A stretch of DNA of 64,000 nt from Clavibacter sepedonicus (GTDB taxonomy: Bacteria > Actinomycetota > Actinomycetes > Actinomycetales > Microbacteriaceae): contig NC_010407.1 of assembly GCF_000069225.1 (NCBI RefSeq), forward strand, positions 372,001 through 436,000. Reading direction: 5' to 3'. Position numbers and translations under genes: made by a program. Shown here piece after piece: positions 38,922-47,041 of the stretch. Below the pieces are notes generated by a model. That model was not told where the DNA came from and made no database searches. It saw only the letters and a list, made by a program, of their open reading frames with translations. How positions within the stretch are numbered: the stretch's first letter is position 1; the number at the start of each line of letters is the position of its first letter.

Positions 38922-40262
38922 CCGAGCAGCTCTTCCCATTTCGCCTGCACGCGGTCGAGCGTCTCCTGCGCCGTCCCGCCTTCACCGGCGAGCAGCTTCG
39001 CGAGCTCATCCGTGAGCACCTGCGCGGCCTCGGTCGCGTTCTTCCCGCTCGGCCAGGCGAGCGCGCCGGCGAGCGTCGCGCGGTTCGCCTCCTGGATCTC
39101 CGGGAAGCGCTGCCCGTACGTGGCGTCCTCGAGCGAGGAGACGCGGTTGGGGTCGATCCCGGTGGGCGGCGACGCGGTCAGGAGCTCCGCGTTCACCTTC
39201 GACGACGACGCCCACTCGATGAAGCGCTCGGCCAGCGCGGTCTTCTGCGTGTGCGCGGTGACGACCCAGCTGAAGCCGGCGACGAGCGACGCCCGCGAGG
39301 TCGTGTCGGCGCCGCCCGTGGGGAGCAGGGTCACGCCCCACTTGCCCGCGACCTGGGAGCCGCTCGTCGGATCCTCGCTCCGCACTCCGAGATCCGTCCA
39401 GTTCTCGATGAAGCCGACCTTGCCCGCGAACCACGCGCTGTTGCCCGCCCCGAAGTCGGTCTCGGCGGGGGTGGGCAGGGCCTGGTCCTGCACGTCGACG
39501 AGCGCCTGCGCGGCGGCCACCGCCTGCGGGCTGTCGATGGTCGGCTTCCCGTCGGCGTCGACGAACGAGCCGCCGAAGCCGGCGAGCCGGTTCGCGAAGC
39601 TCGCGCCGAGGATCAGCGGCGACTTCTGCCCGAAGACCGCTGCGCCGTACACGCCGTCCGCCTTCTCGTTCGCGGTGATCGTGGTCACCTGCTGCAGGTA
39701 CTCGTCCCACGTCCTCGGGGGCGAGGTGAACCCGTTCCGCGCCAGGATCTCCTTGTTGTAGAAGAGCACGTGCGTGTCGCCGTCGAAGGGCAGGCCGTAC
39801 GTGCGGCCCTCCACCTGGCTGTACGGCTCCCAGATGGTAGGGGATGAAGTCGCCCGTGTCGATCGCGGGGTCGCTGCCGACCCAGTCGGTGATGTCCTGG
39901 ATCGCGCCGTCCGCCGCGAGGTCGCCGAGCGAGACGTACCAGGGCGCGGCAACGTCGATGGTGTCCGCGCCGGACTGCTGGTCGAGGGCGAGCTTCGAGC
40001 CGATCTCGTCGTAGGGCACGATGACCGGTTTGATGACGGCGCCGGTCTCCGCCTGGAACTCCTTCGCGAGCTGGTCCGCGGCGCCCTGGTGCGACGAGAT
40101 CATCAGCACGGTGAGCTCCTGGCCGGAGATGTCGCCGTCGGCGGAGCCGGCCTCGGCGGGAGCGCCGGCGCAGGCCGAGAGGGCGAGCGCGGCGGTCGCG
40201 ATGCCGACGGCGACCACGCGGCGGCGCGTGCGGACGACGCGCGGGGATCGGATCGTGGACAT
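38918..40262 (-). pseudogene. ABC transporter substrate-binding protein with frameshift
   Basis: The N-terminus from ATG 40262 has a signal and lipobox-like end ('ATAALALSACAG', Cys near residue 28), then 'LTVLMISSHQGAADQLAKEF'. At 39839 one extra base (A on the plus strand) breaks 'DTGDFIPTIWEPYSQ': one frame reads DFIPYHLG, the other continues normally as 'GRTYGLPFDGDTHVLFYNKE' to 'QAKWEELLG'. Corrected, it is about 447 residues of the family 1 solute-binding fold. If real, the transporter lacks its binding protein; a sequencing insertion is equally possible. Confidence 0.75.
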
Positions 40263-40351
40263 GGGTTCCTCGTGTGGATCGGCGGGCGGAGGGCTCGTGC
40301 ACCTCCACTGGTGAGGAAGGTAGGGATCCACGACCGCCCGGGGGAAGCGCG

Positions 40352-40400
40352 GACGCAACGCGGCGTCACCGTGTTACGACGTGCGTACCCGCGTTGCGTC
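40352..40400. promoter_or_regulatory. Large inverted repeat in divergent promoter
   Basis: Perfect 12-bp arms GACGCAACGCGG (40352-40363) and CCGCGTTGCGTC (40389-40400). Nested between them is TACG-N5-CGTA (40375-40387). It lies between the transporter operon (start 40262) and the monooxygenase operon (start 40525), so one regulator could control both. No regulator gene is adjacent. Confidence 0.5.
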
Positions 40401-40524
40401 GTGCGACACCGTGCCCTCGCCGGCCCGGAGCCCGGCCGGTAGCTTCGGGCCCCGACGGCCGCAGGTCGGCACGTCGCCCGGCCGTCCGACAGCGGTCGGT
40501 CGCCCGGATCGACTGGAGGCACCC

Positions 40525-41967
40525 GTGCCATCGCGCATCATCCTCAACGCGTTCGACATGAGCTGCGTCACTCACCAGGCGCCCGGACTCTGGCGCCATC
40601 CCGACAACGAGGCGCACCGGTACGGCGACCTCGACTACTGGGTGGACCTCGCCCGCCTGCTCGAGCGCGGGCGGTTCGACGCCCTGTTCATCGCCGACGT
40701 GGTCGGGGTCTACGACGTGTACCGCCACTCGGCGGCGCCGGCGCTCGAGGACTCGGCGCAGATCCCCGTGGGCGACCCGATCGTGCAGGTCTCCGCCATG
40801 GCGCACGCGACCGAGCACCTCGGCTTCGGCGTGACGGTCGCATCCACCTACGAGCTGCCGTACGCGCTGGCGCGGCGGTTCTCGACGCTCGACCACTTCA
40901 CCCGCGGCCGCATCGGCTGGAACGTCGTCACCTCCTACCTCGACTCGGCGGCGCGGAACCTCGGGCTCGAGCGGCAGATCGGACACGACGACCGGTACGC
41001 CATCGGCGACGAGTTCCTCGACGTGACCTACAAGCTGTGGGAGGGCTCCTGGGAGGACGGTGCGGTCGTCATCGACCGCGAGCGGGGGATCTACACCGAC
41101 CCCGCCAAGGTCCACCCGATCGCCCACGACGGCGAGCACTTCCGCGTGCCCGGCGTGCACCTCGCGGAGCCCAGCCCGCAGCGCACGCCCGTCGTCTTCC
41201 AGGCGGGCGCGTCGCCGCGCGGCAGGGAGTTCGCGGCCAAGCACGGGGAGGCGGTCTTCATCAACGGCCTCACGCCGGAGCTCACGCGGCCGATCACCGA
41301 CGACATCCGGGACCGCGCCGAGCGCATCGGCCGCCCGCGCGACAGCGTCAAGATCCTGACGCTCGCCACCGTGATCGTCGCCCAGACCGACGAGGAGGCG
41401 CAGGCGCAGTACGACGAGTACCGCGGGTACGTCAGCCTCGACGGGGCGCTCGCGCTCTACGGAGGCTGGTCCGGGCTCGACCTCAGCGGGTACGACCCGG
41501 ACGCGCCGCTGCGGTACGTCGACACGGACGCCGCCCGATCGGCCCTCGCGATCTTCACGCGCTACGACCCGGACCGCGACTGGACGCCCCGCGACATCGC
41601 CGACCACGTGGGCATCGGCGGCATCGGCGCCGTCATCGTCGGCAGCCCGACCACGGTCGCCGACGAGCTCGAGCGCTGGATCGAGGTGGCCGGCATCGAC
41701 GGCTTCAACCTCGCCTACGTGATCACACCGGGCACGTTCGAGGCCGTCGTCGACCTGCTCGTGCCGGAGCTGCAGCGCCGCGGCCGCGTCTGGGACGAGT
41801 ACCCGGAGGGCACGCTGCGCGGTCGTCTCAACGGCAGCGGATCACCCGTCGTGCCCGAGTGGCATCCCGCGCACGCCTACCGCGGCGCGTACGTCGGCGG
41901 GCCGAGCGCCGCCGACGACACCGCGCCCCGCCTGTCCACCCCGCCCCTCGTCCCCGGAAGGTCCTGA
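40525..41967 (+). CDS. LLM-class flavin monooxygenase, NtaA/SnaA/DszA type
   Basis: 480 residues from GTG 40525 with GGAGG seven bases upstream. Marks of the NtaA/DszA branch: 'IILNAFDMSCVTHQAPGLWR' at the start, 'RFDALFIADVVG', 'GRIGWNVVTSYLDSAARNLG' and 'PVVFQAGASPRGREFAAKH'. Such enzymes use FMNH2 to oxidise sulfones, nitrilotriacetate and similar xenobiotics, with a separate flavin reductase. It heads an operon with two DszC-like genes (1-bp gap), a grouping seen in organosulfur scavenging. Confidence 0.87.
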   Translation: MPSRIILNAFDMSCVTHQAPGLWRHPDNEAHRYGDLDYWVDLARLLERGRFDALFIADVVGVYDVYRHSAAPALEDSAQIPVGDPIVQVSAMAHATEHLGFGVTVASTYELPYALARRFSTLDHFTRGRIGWNVVTSYLDSAARNLGLERQIGHDDRYAIGDEFLDVTYKLWEGSWEDGAVVIDRERGIYTDPAKVHPIAHDGEHFRVPGVHLAEPSPQRTPVVFQAGASPRGREFAAKHGEAVFINGLTPELTRPITDDIRDRAERIGRPRDSVKILTLATVIVAQTDEEAQAQYDEYRGYVSLDGALALYGGWSGLDLSGYDPDAPLRYVDTDAARSALAIFTRYDPDRDWTPRDIADHVGIGGIGAVIVGSPTTVADELERWIEVAGIDGFNLAYVITPGTFEAVVDLLVPELQRRGRVWDEYPEGTLRGRLNGSGSPVVPEWHPAHAYRGAYVGGPSAADDTAPRLSTPPLVPGRS

Positions 41968-41968
41968 C

Positions 41969-43204
41969 ATGACCGACATCACCGACGTCACCGACATCGC
42001 CACGCGCTCGCCGTGGCACGGGCACGCGACCGCGGAGGAGCTCGCGCACTGGCGCGGCATCGCCGAGCACGTGGCCGCGACCCTCGCCGAGGACGCCCTG
42101 GCCCGCGACCGCGCCGGCCTGGATCCCACCGCCGAGCTCGACCTGCTCCGCGACAGCGGCCTCGTGAACCTGCTCGACCCGGCCGAGCACGGCGGCGGGG
42201 GCGGCCACTGGGAGTCGGCCGTCCTCGCCATCCGCGTGCTCGCGCGCGCGGACGCGTCCATCGCGCAGGTCCTCGCGTACCACTACATCAACTCGGGCAA
42301 CCTCGGCTTCACCGCCACAGGTGACGTGCGCGCGGACGGGTACCGGCGGACGATCGCCGGACGCTGGGTGTGGGGCGACTCGGTCAACCCCACCGATCCC
42401 GACCTGCGGCTCACCCCCGACGGCGACGGCTACCAGCTCGACGGCCTCAAGCGCTTCTCGACGGGCGCGTCCGCGGGCGACGTGATCCTCGTGAACGCGG
42501 TGGTCGCCGGCGGGGAGCTCGACGGTCGGATCGTCGTCTTCGCGCTCGACCACGACCGGCCCGGCATCGCCTACCTCGGCGACTGGGACGCGCTCGGCCA
42601 GCGGCTGTCCGCGAGCGGATCCGTGCGGTTCACCGACGTCCGCGTCGAACCCGACGACGTGCTCGGCGTCGGTTCCGACGAGCCCTTCTCCACGCTGGTG
42701 ACCCCGGCGATCCAGCTGGCTTTCGGCAACCTCTACCTCGGCATCGCGGAGGGTGCGCTCGCCCAGGCGCTCGACCTCGTGCGGGCCCGCCGCGGGGCCT
42801 GGTTCCTGAGCGGCGTGGACGCGTACCGGGACGATCCCTTCGTGCAGCGCGTCGTCGGCGAGCTGGCGTCGCGCATCGCGGCCGTGGAGGCCTTGGCGGA
42901 TCGCGTCGGCCGCGCGTTCGACGGGGTGGTCGACCTCGGCGACGGCGTCACCGCGGAGATCCGCGGACGCATCGCCATCGACGTCGCGAAGCTCAAGGTG
43001 GTGGCGACGGAGGTCGGGGTGGAGGTCGCGAACCGCGTCTTCGAGGTCACGGGATCCAGCTCCGCCCGGTCGTCGACGGGCCTCGACCTCTTCTGGCGGA
43101 ACGTGCGCACGCACTCGCTGCACGATCCCGTGGACTACAAGAAGCTCGAGGTGGGCGCCCACGCGCTCACCGGCGAGCTCCAGCCGATCTCGCTCTACAC
43201 GTGA
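41969..43204 (+). CDS. DszC/SfnC-like acyl-CoA dehydrogenase-fold monooxygenase
   Basis: 411 residues. Acyl-CoA dehydrogenase fold: N-terminal helices, then 'WGDSVNPTDPDLRLTPDGDG' and 'LKRFSTGASAGDVILV', and C-terminal 'TGSSSARSSTGLDLFWRNVR', which is the DszC/SfnC signature (TG-x-S-x-R followed by DxFWRNxRTHSLHDP). These proteins use reduced flavin to oxygenate organosulfur or other small substrates. Complete C-terminus ('DYKKLEVGAHAL'). The next gene overlaps its stop by 4 bp. Confidence 0.85.
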   Translation: MTDITDVTDIATRSPWHGHATAEELAHWRGIAEHVAATLAEDALARDRAGLDPTAELDLLRDSGLVNLLDPAEHGGGGGHWESAVLAIRVLARADASIAQVLAYHYINSGNLGFTATGDVRADGYRRTIAGRWVWGDSVNPTDPDLRLTPDGDGYQLDGLKRFSTGASAGDVILVNAVVAGGELDGRIVVFALDHDRPGIAYLGDWDALGQRLSASGSVRFTDVRVEPDDVLGVGSDEPFSTLVTPAIQLAFGNLYLGIAEGALAQALDLVRARRGAWFLSGVDAYRDDPFVQRVVGELASRIAAVEALADRVGRAFDGVVDLGDGVTAEIRGRIAIDVAKLKVVATEVGVEVANRVFEVTGSSSARSSTGLDLFWRNVRTHSLHDPVDYKKLEVGAHALTGELQPISLYT

Positions 43205-44325
43205 GCGACGCCGTGACCTCCCGCCTCGACGCCGTGCTCACCCGCCTCCGACCCGTGCTCGACCGCATCGCGGAGGGCGCCGTCGCCCGAGAGCGCGAGC
43301 ACGAGCTGCCCGTGGATGAGCTGCGCCTCCTGCTCGACGCCGGCGTCGCGGGCCTCCGCGTCCCCGTGCACCTGGGCGGCGACGGGCTCACGATCCCCGA
43401 GCTCGCGGAGGTGCTCGTGGAGCTCGCCGTCGCGGATTCGAACCTGCCGCAGATCCTCCGCGGGCACGTCGCCTTCGTGGAGGACCGCCTGCAGGCGCCG
43501 CCCGGCGAGGAGCGCGACGCGTGGCTGCGGCGCTTCGCCGCCGGCGAGATCGTGGGCAACGCGTGGAGCGAGGTCGGCTCCGGCGCCATCGGGACCTCGC
43601 AGACGAAGCTCGAGCGCCGCGGGGACGGGTGGGTGCTGAACGGCCGCAAGTACTACACGACGGGCAGCATCTTCGCCGGGTGGACGGACGTGACCGCCGA
43701 TCGCGACGGCGAGCCGGTGACCTCGGTCGTGCGCACCGATCAGCCGGGCGTCGTGATCTCCGACGACTGGGACGGCTTCGGCCAGCAGCTCACGGGCACC
43801 GGCACCATCGTCTTCACCGACGCCGAGGTGGATCCCGCGCACATCGCGCCCTTCGCCGATCGGTTCCGCTACCAGACGGCGCTGTACCAGCTGGTCCTGC
43901 TGGCGGTGCTCGCCGGGGTGGCCGTGGCCGCCGAGCGCGACACGGCGCAGGCGGTGCGGGAGCGCACGCGCGTGTACAGCCACGGGGTCGCGTCGCTCGT
44001 GCGGGACGACGCCCAGATCCAGGCGGTGGTGGGGGAGATCTCGTCGGTCGCGTACACGGCGCGGCTGCTCGTGCGCGGCGTGGCGGAGGCGGTGCAGGCC
44101 GCCGCGGACATGGCGCACGATCCCCGCAGCGAGGCCGACATCCAGGCCAACGTGCTCGCGGAGATCCGGTCGGCGCAGGCGCAGGTCGTGCTGTCGGAGT
44201 CCGTGCCGCGCGCCGCCACCCGCGTCTTCGACACGCTCGGGGCCTCCGCCACGAGCCGCGCCCGCGGGCTCGACCGGCACTGGCGGAACGCCCGCACGGT
44301 CGCGTCGCACAACCCGCACATCTAG
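43201..44325 (+). CDS. Second DszC/SfnC-like monooxygenase, cut by an early TAG
   Basis: 374 residues from GTG 43201 (overlaps previous stop). Same fold: 'NAWSEVGSGAIGTSQTKLE', 'YYTTGSIFAGWTDV', 'LGASATSRARGLDRHWRNAR', 'TVASHNPHI', then TAG at 44323. Reading on in frame gives 'KARIVGDWSVNGTPPPFVWD' and a natural stop at 44422-44424, which is the expected family C-terminus. The TAG falls where relatives usually have Tyr, so one base change has removed about 33 residues that help close the flavin site. The short product may be inactive. Confidence 0.8.
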   Translation: MSDAVTSRLDAVLTRLRPVLDRIAEGAVAREREHELPVDELRLLLDAGVAGLRVPVHLGGDGLTIPELAEVLVELAVADSNLPQILRGHVAFVEDRLQAPPGEERDAWLRRFAAGEIVGNAWSEVGSGAIGTSQTKLERRGDGWVLNGRKYYTTGSIFAGWTDVTADRDGEPVTSVVRTDQPGVVISDDWDGFGQQLTGTGTIVFTDAEVDPAHIAPFADRFRYQTALYQLVLLAVLAGVAVAAERDTAQAVRERTRVYSHGVASLVRDDAQIQAVVGEISSVAYTARLLVRGVAEAVQAAADMAHDPRSEADIQANVLAEIRSAQAQVVLSESVPRAATRVFDTLGASATSRARGLDRHWRNARTVASHNPHI

Positions 44326-44424
44326 AAGGCGCGCATCGTCGGCGACTGGTCGGTCAACGGGACGCCGCCGCCGTTCGTGTGGGACATCGGGACGGCGGTG
44401 GAGGATCCCGGACCTGGCGGCTGA
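44326..44424 (+). pseudogene. Severed C-terminus of the DszC-like gene
   Basis: Thirty-two in-frame codons after the premature TAG encode 'KARIVGDWSVNG' and 'PPPFVWDIGTAVEDP', matching the C-terminal block of DszC/SfnC relatives, then TGA. It has no start of its own. Confidence 0.65.
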
Positions 44425-44513
44425 GCCTGCGTCCCGCCGCGTCGCCCGTCGTCCGCCCGCCGGGTGGGTAACGTCGAGGAGCGGGACCCTCCGCCCGGCA
44501 CGGAGGATCCGAC

Positions 44514-45428
44514 ATGACTGATGAACACGGCCGGGAGCACGTCCCCGGCGCCGACGAGACCGCCGAGACCGCCGAGACCGGCCGTCCGCCCGGGTCTGCG
44601 CCCGCCCCGGATGCGCGCGTCGAGATCGTGGACGACGAGCTGCGGCAGGACCGGTTCCTCGGCGACCGCGACCTCACCCGCTGGGTGACGCCGGCCGGCC
44701 GGATCCTCGCCCGCGGCGTGCAGCGGATCGTGCGCGCTCTCGGCCCCCACGCCGCCCTCGTGATCATGCTGCTGGTGGGCCTCGTGCTGGCCGTCGGCCT
44801 CTCCGCGGTCGCCGCGCAGGTCTACGACAACGTGACCGACTCCGACGGGGTCGCCGGGTTCGACAAGCCGATCCTCGCGTTCATGATCGGCATCCGGACG
44901 CCGTGGCTGAACGACGCGGCGACCGCCTACACGGACGTGGCGGGCGTCACGGTCATGCCGATCATCGCGGTCGTCGCCATGCTGACCCTCGCGGTGCGGC
45001 GACGCTCCTGGACGCCGATCATCCTGGTCACCGCGGCCGGCACCGGATCCCTGCTGCTCACCATCGCCGGCAAGGACCTCATCGGCCGCGCCCGTCCTGC
45101 CCTCGCCGACGCGGTGCCGCCGTACGAGACGTCGCCGTCGTTCCCGAGCGGCCACACGCTCAACGCGGTGGCGATCGCCGGGATCCTCACCTACCTGCTC
45201 CTCCTCCGGCAGCACCGCCGGGCGACGCGCGTGCTCTCGATCACTGTGGCCGTCGTCTTCGCCCTCACGATCGGCCTCTCCCGCGTCTACCTCGGCCACC
45301 ACTGGTTCACGGATGTGCTCGCCGCCTTCTTCCTCAGCGGCGCGTGGCTCGCGCTGGTGATCACGGCGCATCGCTTGTATCTCACGGCGCGGCGGCCGGG
45401 GGCGGTGGAGTCGAGCGCGGAGCACTGA
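44514..45428 (+). CDS. PAP2 family membrane phosphatase
   Basis: 304 residues. Acidic, disordered first 50 residues, then six membrane spans. The three phosphatase motifs are present: 'KDLIGRARP' (KxxxxxxRP-type, about residues 184-192), 'PSFPSGHTLNA' (PSGH, about 205-212) and 'SRVYLGHHWFTDVLAA' (SRxxxxxHxxxD, about 256-267). It probably removes phosphate from phosphatidic acid, undecaprenyl pyrophosphate or similar lipids at the outer membrane face. It stands alone, preceded by GGAGG. Confidence 0.88.
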   Translation: MTDEHGREHVPGADETAETAETGRPPGSAPAPDARVEIVDDELRQDRFLGDRDLTRWVTPAGRILARGVQRIVRALGPHAALVIMLLVGLVLAVGLSAVAAQVYDNVTDSDGVAGFDKPILAFMIGIRTPWLNDAATAYTDVAGVTVMPIIAVVAMLTLAVRRRSWTPIILVTAAGTGSLLLTIAGKDLIGRARPALADAVPPYETSPSFPSGHTLNAVAIAGILTYLLLLRQHRRATRVLSITVAVVFALTIGLSRVYLGHHWFTDVLAAFFLSGAWLALVITAHRLYLTARRPGAVESSAEH

Positions 45429-45712
45429 TCCGCGGCTGAGGGCGCGACAGCACGGCCAACCCGGCGGCCTGCGGATGCGGCGCGCCGCATCGTGCCCGTG
45501 TCGGGAGCATGAGACGCGTGCGCTTGCCGCCGGTCTGCGCGGGCTGGAGCCAGGAGCGCCTGGGTTGCATGAGGGAGCGGCCTCCGGCCGATCCACGACT
45601 ACGGGTATGGGTCGGGGGACGATCAAGCCTCAGGTCTAGCGGCCAGAGCGGTCTGACTATTAGCTCTTGGGCAGGCCATGGGGAGCCCATGGCCGCGGTC
45701 GAAGGAGCCCAC

Positions 45713-46165
45713 ATGAGCAAGGCAAGCACTTGGAGAACAGCAGCCGTCCTGGGGGTGATCGGAGCATCGGTCATTGCCGGCGCCGGCGCTGCGAAAGCCG
45801 AGACGAGCTCTAGCCCGGCTACCGCATCAGCGGCGGCCGCGACGCCGAGCTTCGAGATCTTTTACGGTCTCAACTGCTCGTCGGCGTCGCGCATCTACAC
45901 GGGAGCGAACCACGGCGAGGCGTGGATCAACGACACCTTCAACAGCACGCAGTATGGCAGCGCCGGCTCGGGTCAGCGGATTCGCAACAACGCGGCATCC
46001 ATCCGGACGTTGAACGTGCAGTCGGTCAACATCAAGGGCAATGACGGCACGTACATCACCTTCTACACCCACGGCAACTGCGCATCGCTCGAATCCGCGT
46101 ATGGCAACCGCCGGAACAACAACATCGGGTGGCAGACCGTTCCGGTGGGCGGCTGGAACGGCTGA
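45713..46165 (+). CDS. Small secreted protein, possibly beta/gamma-crystallin-like
   Basis: 150 residues from ATG 45713 with GGAG upstream. Signal peptide of about 29 residues (TAAVLGVIGASVIAGAGAAKA, end at AKA). The mature part is Asn/Ser/Gly-rich with two Cys (in 'GLNCSSAS' and 'HGNCASLE') that may form a disulfide. The spaced aromatic/glycine pattern ('FEIFYGLNC', 'YITFYTHGNC') recalls beta/gamma-crystallin or I36-inhibitor-like domains; this is a guess. Codon use is less GC-rich than neighbours. Upstream start 45690 is possible. Confidence 0.6.
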   Translation: MSKASTWRTAAVLGVIGASVIAGAGAAKAETSSSPATASAAAATPSFEIFYGLNCSSASRIYTGANHGEAWINDTFNSTQYGSAGSGQRIRNNAASIRTLNVQSVNIKGNDGTYITFYTHGNCASLESAYGNRRNNNIGWQTVPVGGWNG

Positions 46166-46183
46166 CCGCGACGACTCGCGGTC
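46164..46183 (+). terminator. Hairpin terminator after secreted protein gene
   Basis: Perfect 8-bp stem GACCGCGA / TCGCGGTC (46164-46171, 46176-46183) with a 4-base loop, overlapping the stop codon of the secreted protein gene. Confidence 0.5.
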
Positions 46184-46255
46184 GCTGTCGCGCCGAGCGT
46201 CGGCGGCGGTGCCAAGCGGCCGACCGGCTCGCGCGAAGCGTGCGACCCTTGCCGC

Positions 46256-46678
46256 ATGGATCTCGAGGTCGGCCCCGCGCTGACCATCCCCGCGGCCGAG
46301 CTGCGCTGGCGGTTCTCGCGGTCGTCGGGGCCCGGCGGGCAGCACGTCAACACGTCCGACAGCCGGGTTCAACTCACGTGGTATGCAGCCGGGTCGATGG
46401 TGCTCAGCGATGAGCAGCGGGCGCGGATCCTCCAGCGGCTCGACCGGCGCATGGTCGGGGGAGCGATCACCGTGACGGTCTCCGAGCAGCGCTCGCAGCT
46501 GCGGAACCGGGTGGCTGCCCTCGACGCGCTGCGCGAGATCGTGGCCGATGCGCTCGCGCCCGACGCCGCCCTGCGACGGCCGACCCGTCCCACGAAGGGC
46601 TCGCAGCGCCGCCGCCTCGCAGCCAAGACGCAGCGCTCCGCGACGAAGCAGCAGCGCAAGCGCCCGACCGGCGACTGA
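46256..46678 (+). CDS. arfB: Peptidyl-tRNA hydrolase ArfB (ribosome rescue)
   Basis: 140 residues. Class-I release factor-like domain with the GGQ motif in 'FSRSSGPGGQHVNTSDSRV' (GGQ about residues 26-28). The C-terminal tail is basic and helical (residues 108-140, rich in Arg/Lys/Gln), which enters the empty mRNA channel. ArfB/YaeJ hydrolyses peptidyl-tRNA on stalled ribosomes. Length matches the family. It reads toward the island; before the insertion it would have been convergent with the luciferase-like gene. Confidence 0.9.
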   Translation: MDLEVGPALTIPAAELRWRFSRSSGPGGQHVNTSDSRVQLTWYAAGSMVLSDEQRARILQRLDRRMVGGAITVTVSEQRSQLRNRVAALDALREIVADALAPDAALRRPTRPTKGSQRRRLAAKTQRSATKQQRKRPTGD

Positions 46679-46687
46679 GCGCGCGGC

Positions 46688-46807
46688 GTCAGCGGATCAG
46701 GCCGACGCCCCCACGGACGCCTCGGAACGGTCCCACCCCAGCGCCTGCCCAATCTCCTTGATCGCCGCGAGCGACCGCAGGTTGAAGTCCACGCCGAGCT
46801 GATTCGA
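46688..46807. repeat. Left direct repeat, copy of the 3' end of the luciferase-like gene
   Basis: About 120 bp similar to 50036-50154, with a 50-bp perfect block (46752-46801 equals 50100-50149). On the minus strand it reads 'QLGVDFNLRSLAAIKEIGQA' and on to 'LGWDRSEASVGASA', then stop. This is the C-terminus of the LLM gene at 50 kb, but with no gene body. Outside the block the copies differ, so they have diverged or came from different strains. Confidence 0.8.
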
Positions 46808-47041
46808 GGTGGTCATAGCGAGCAACACCGTTCAGGGGTTCGGTCTCCCGTGGGCGATAGCGCTGAAGTGTTAATAAACATCCAGCCGTCTCCAGTAGGG
46901 CTGCCGTCAAGGTCCATGCACTGGACCACTTGAATGGCCCCGCGGTGACTTAGCTGTAGAGGTTGTGCTGTGCGCTCAGCCGATACGAGCCGTCTGATGA
47001 GATGTCGACTCAGTGCTCTCAGAATTGTACCGACTCAGGCG
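46808..47041. other. Non-coding left end of island
   Basis: About 230 bp of AT-richer DNA after the left repeat and before the RES gene stop. No gene, terminal inverted repeat or integrase remnant was recognised. Confidence 0.4.
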
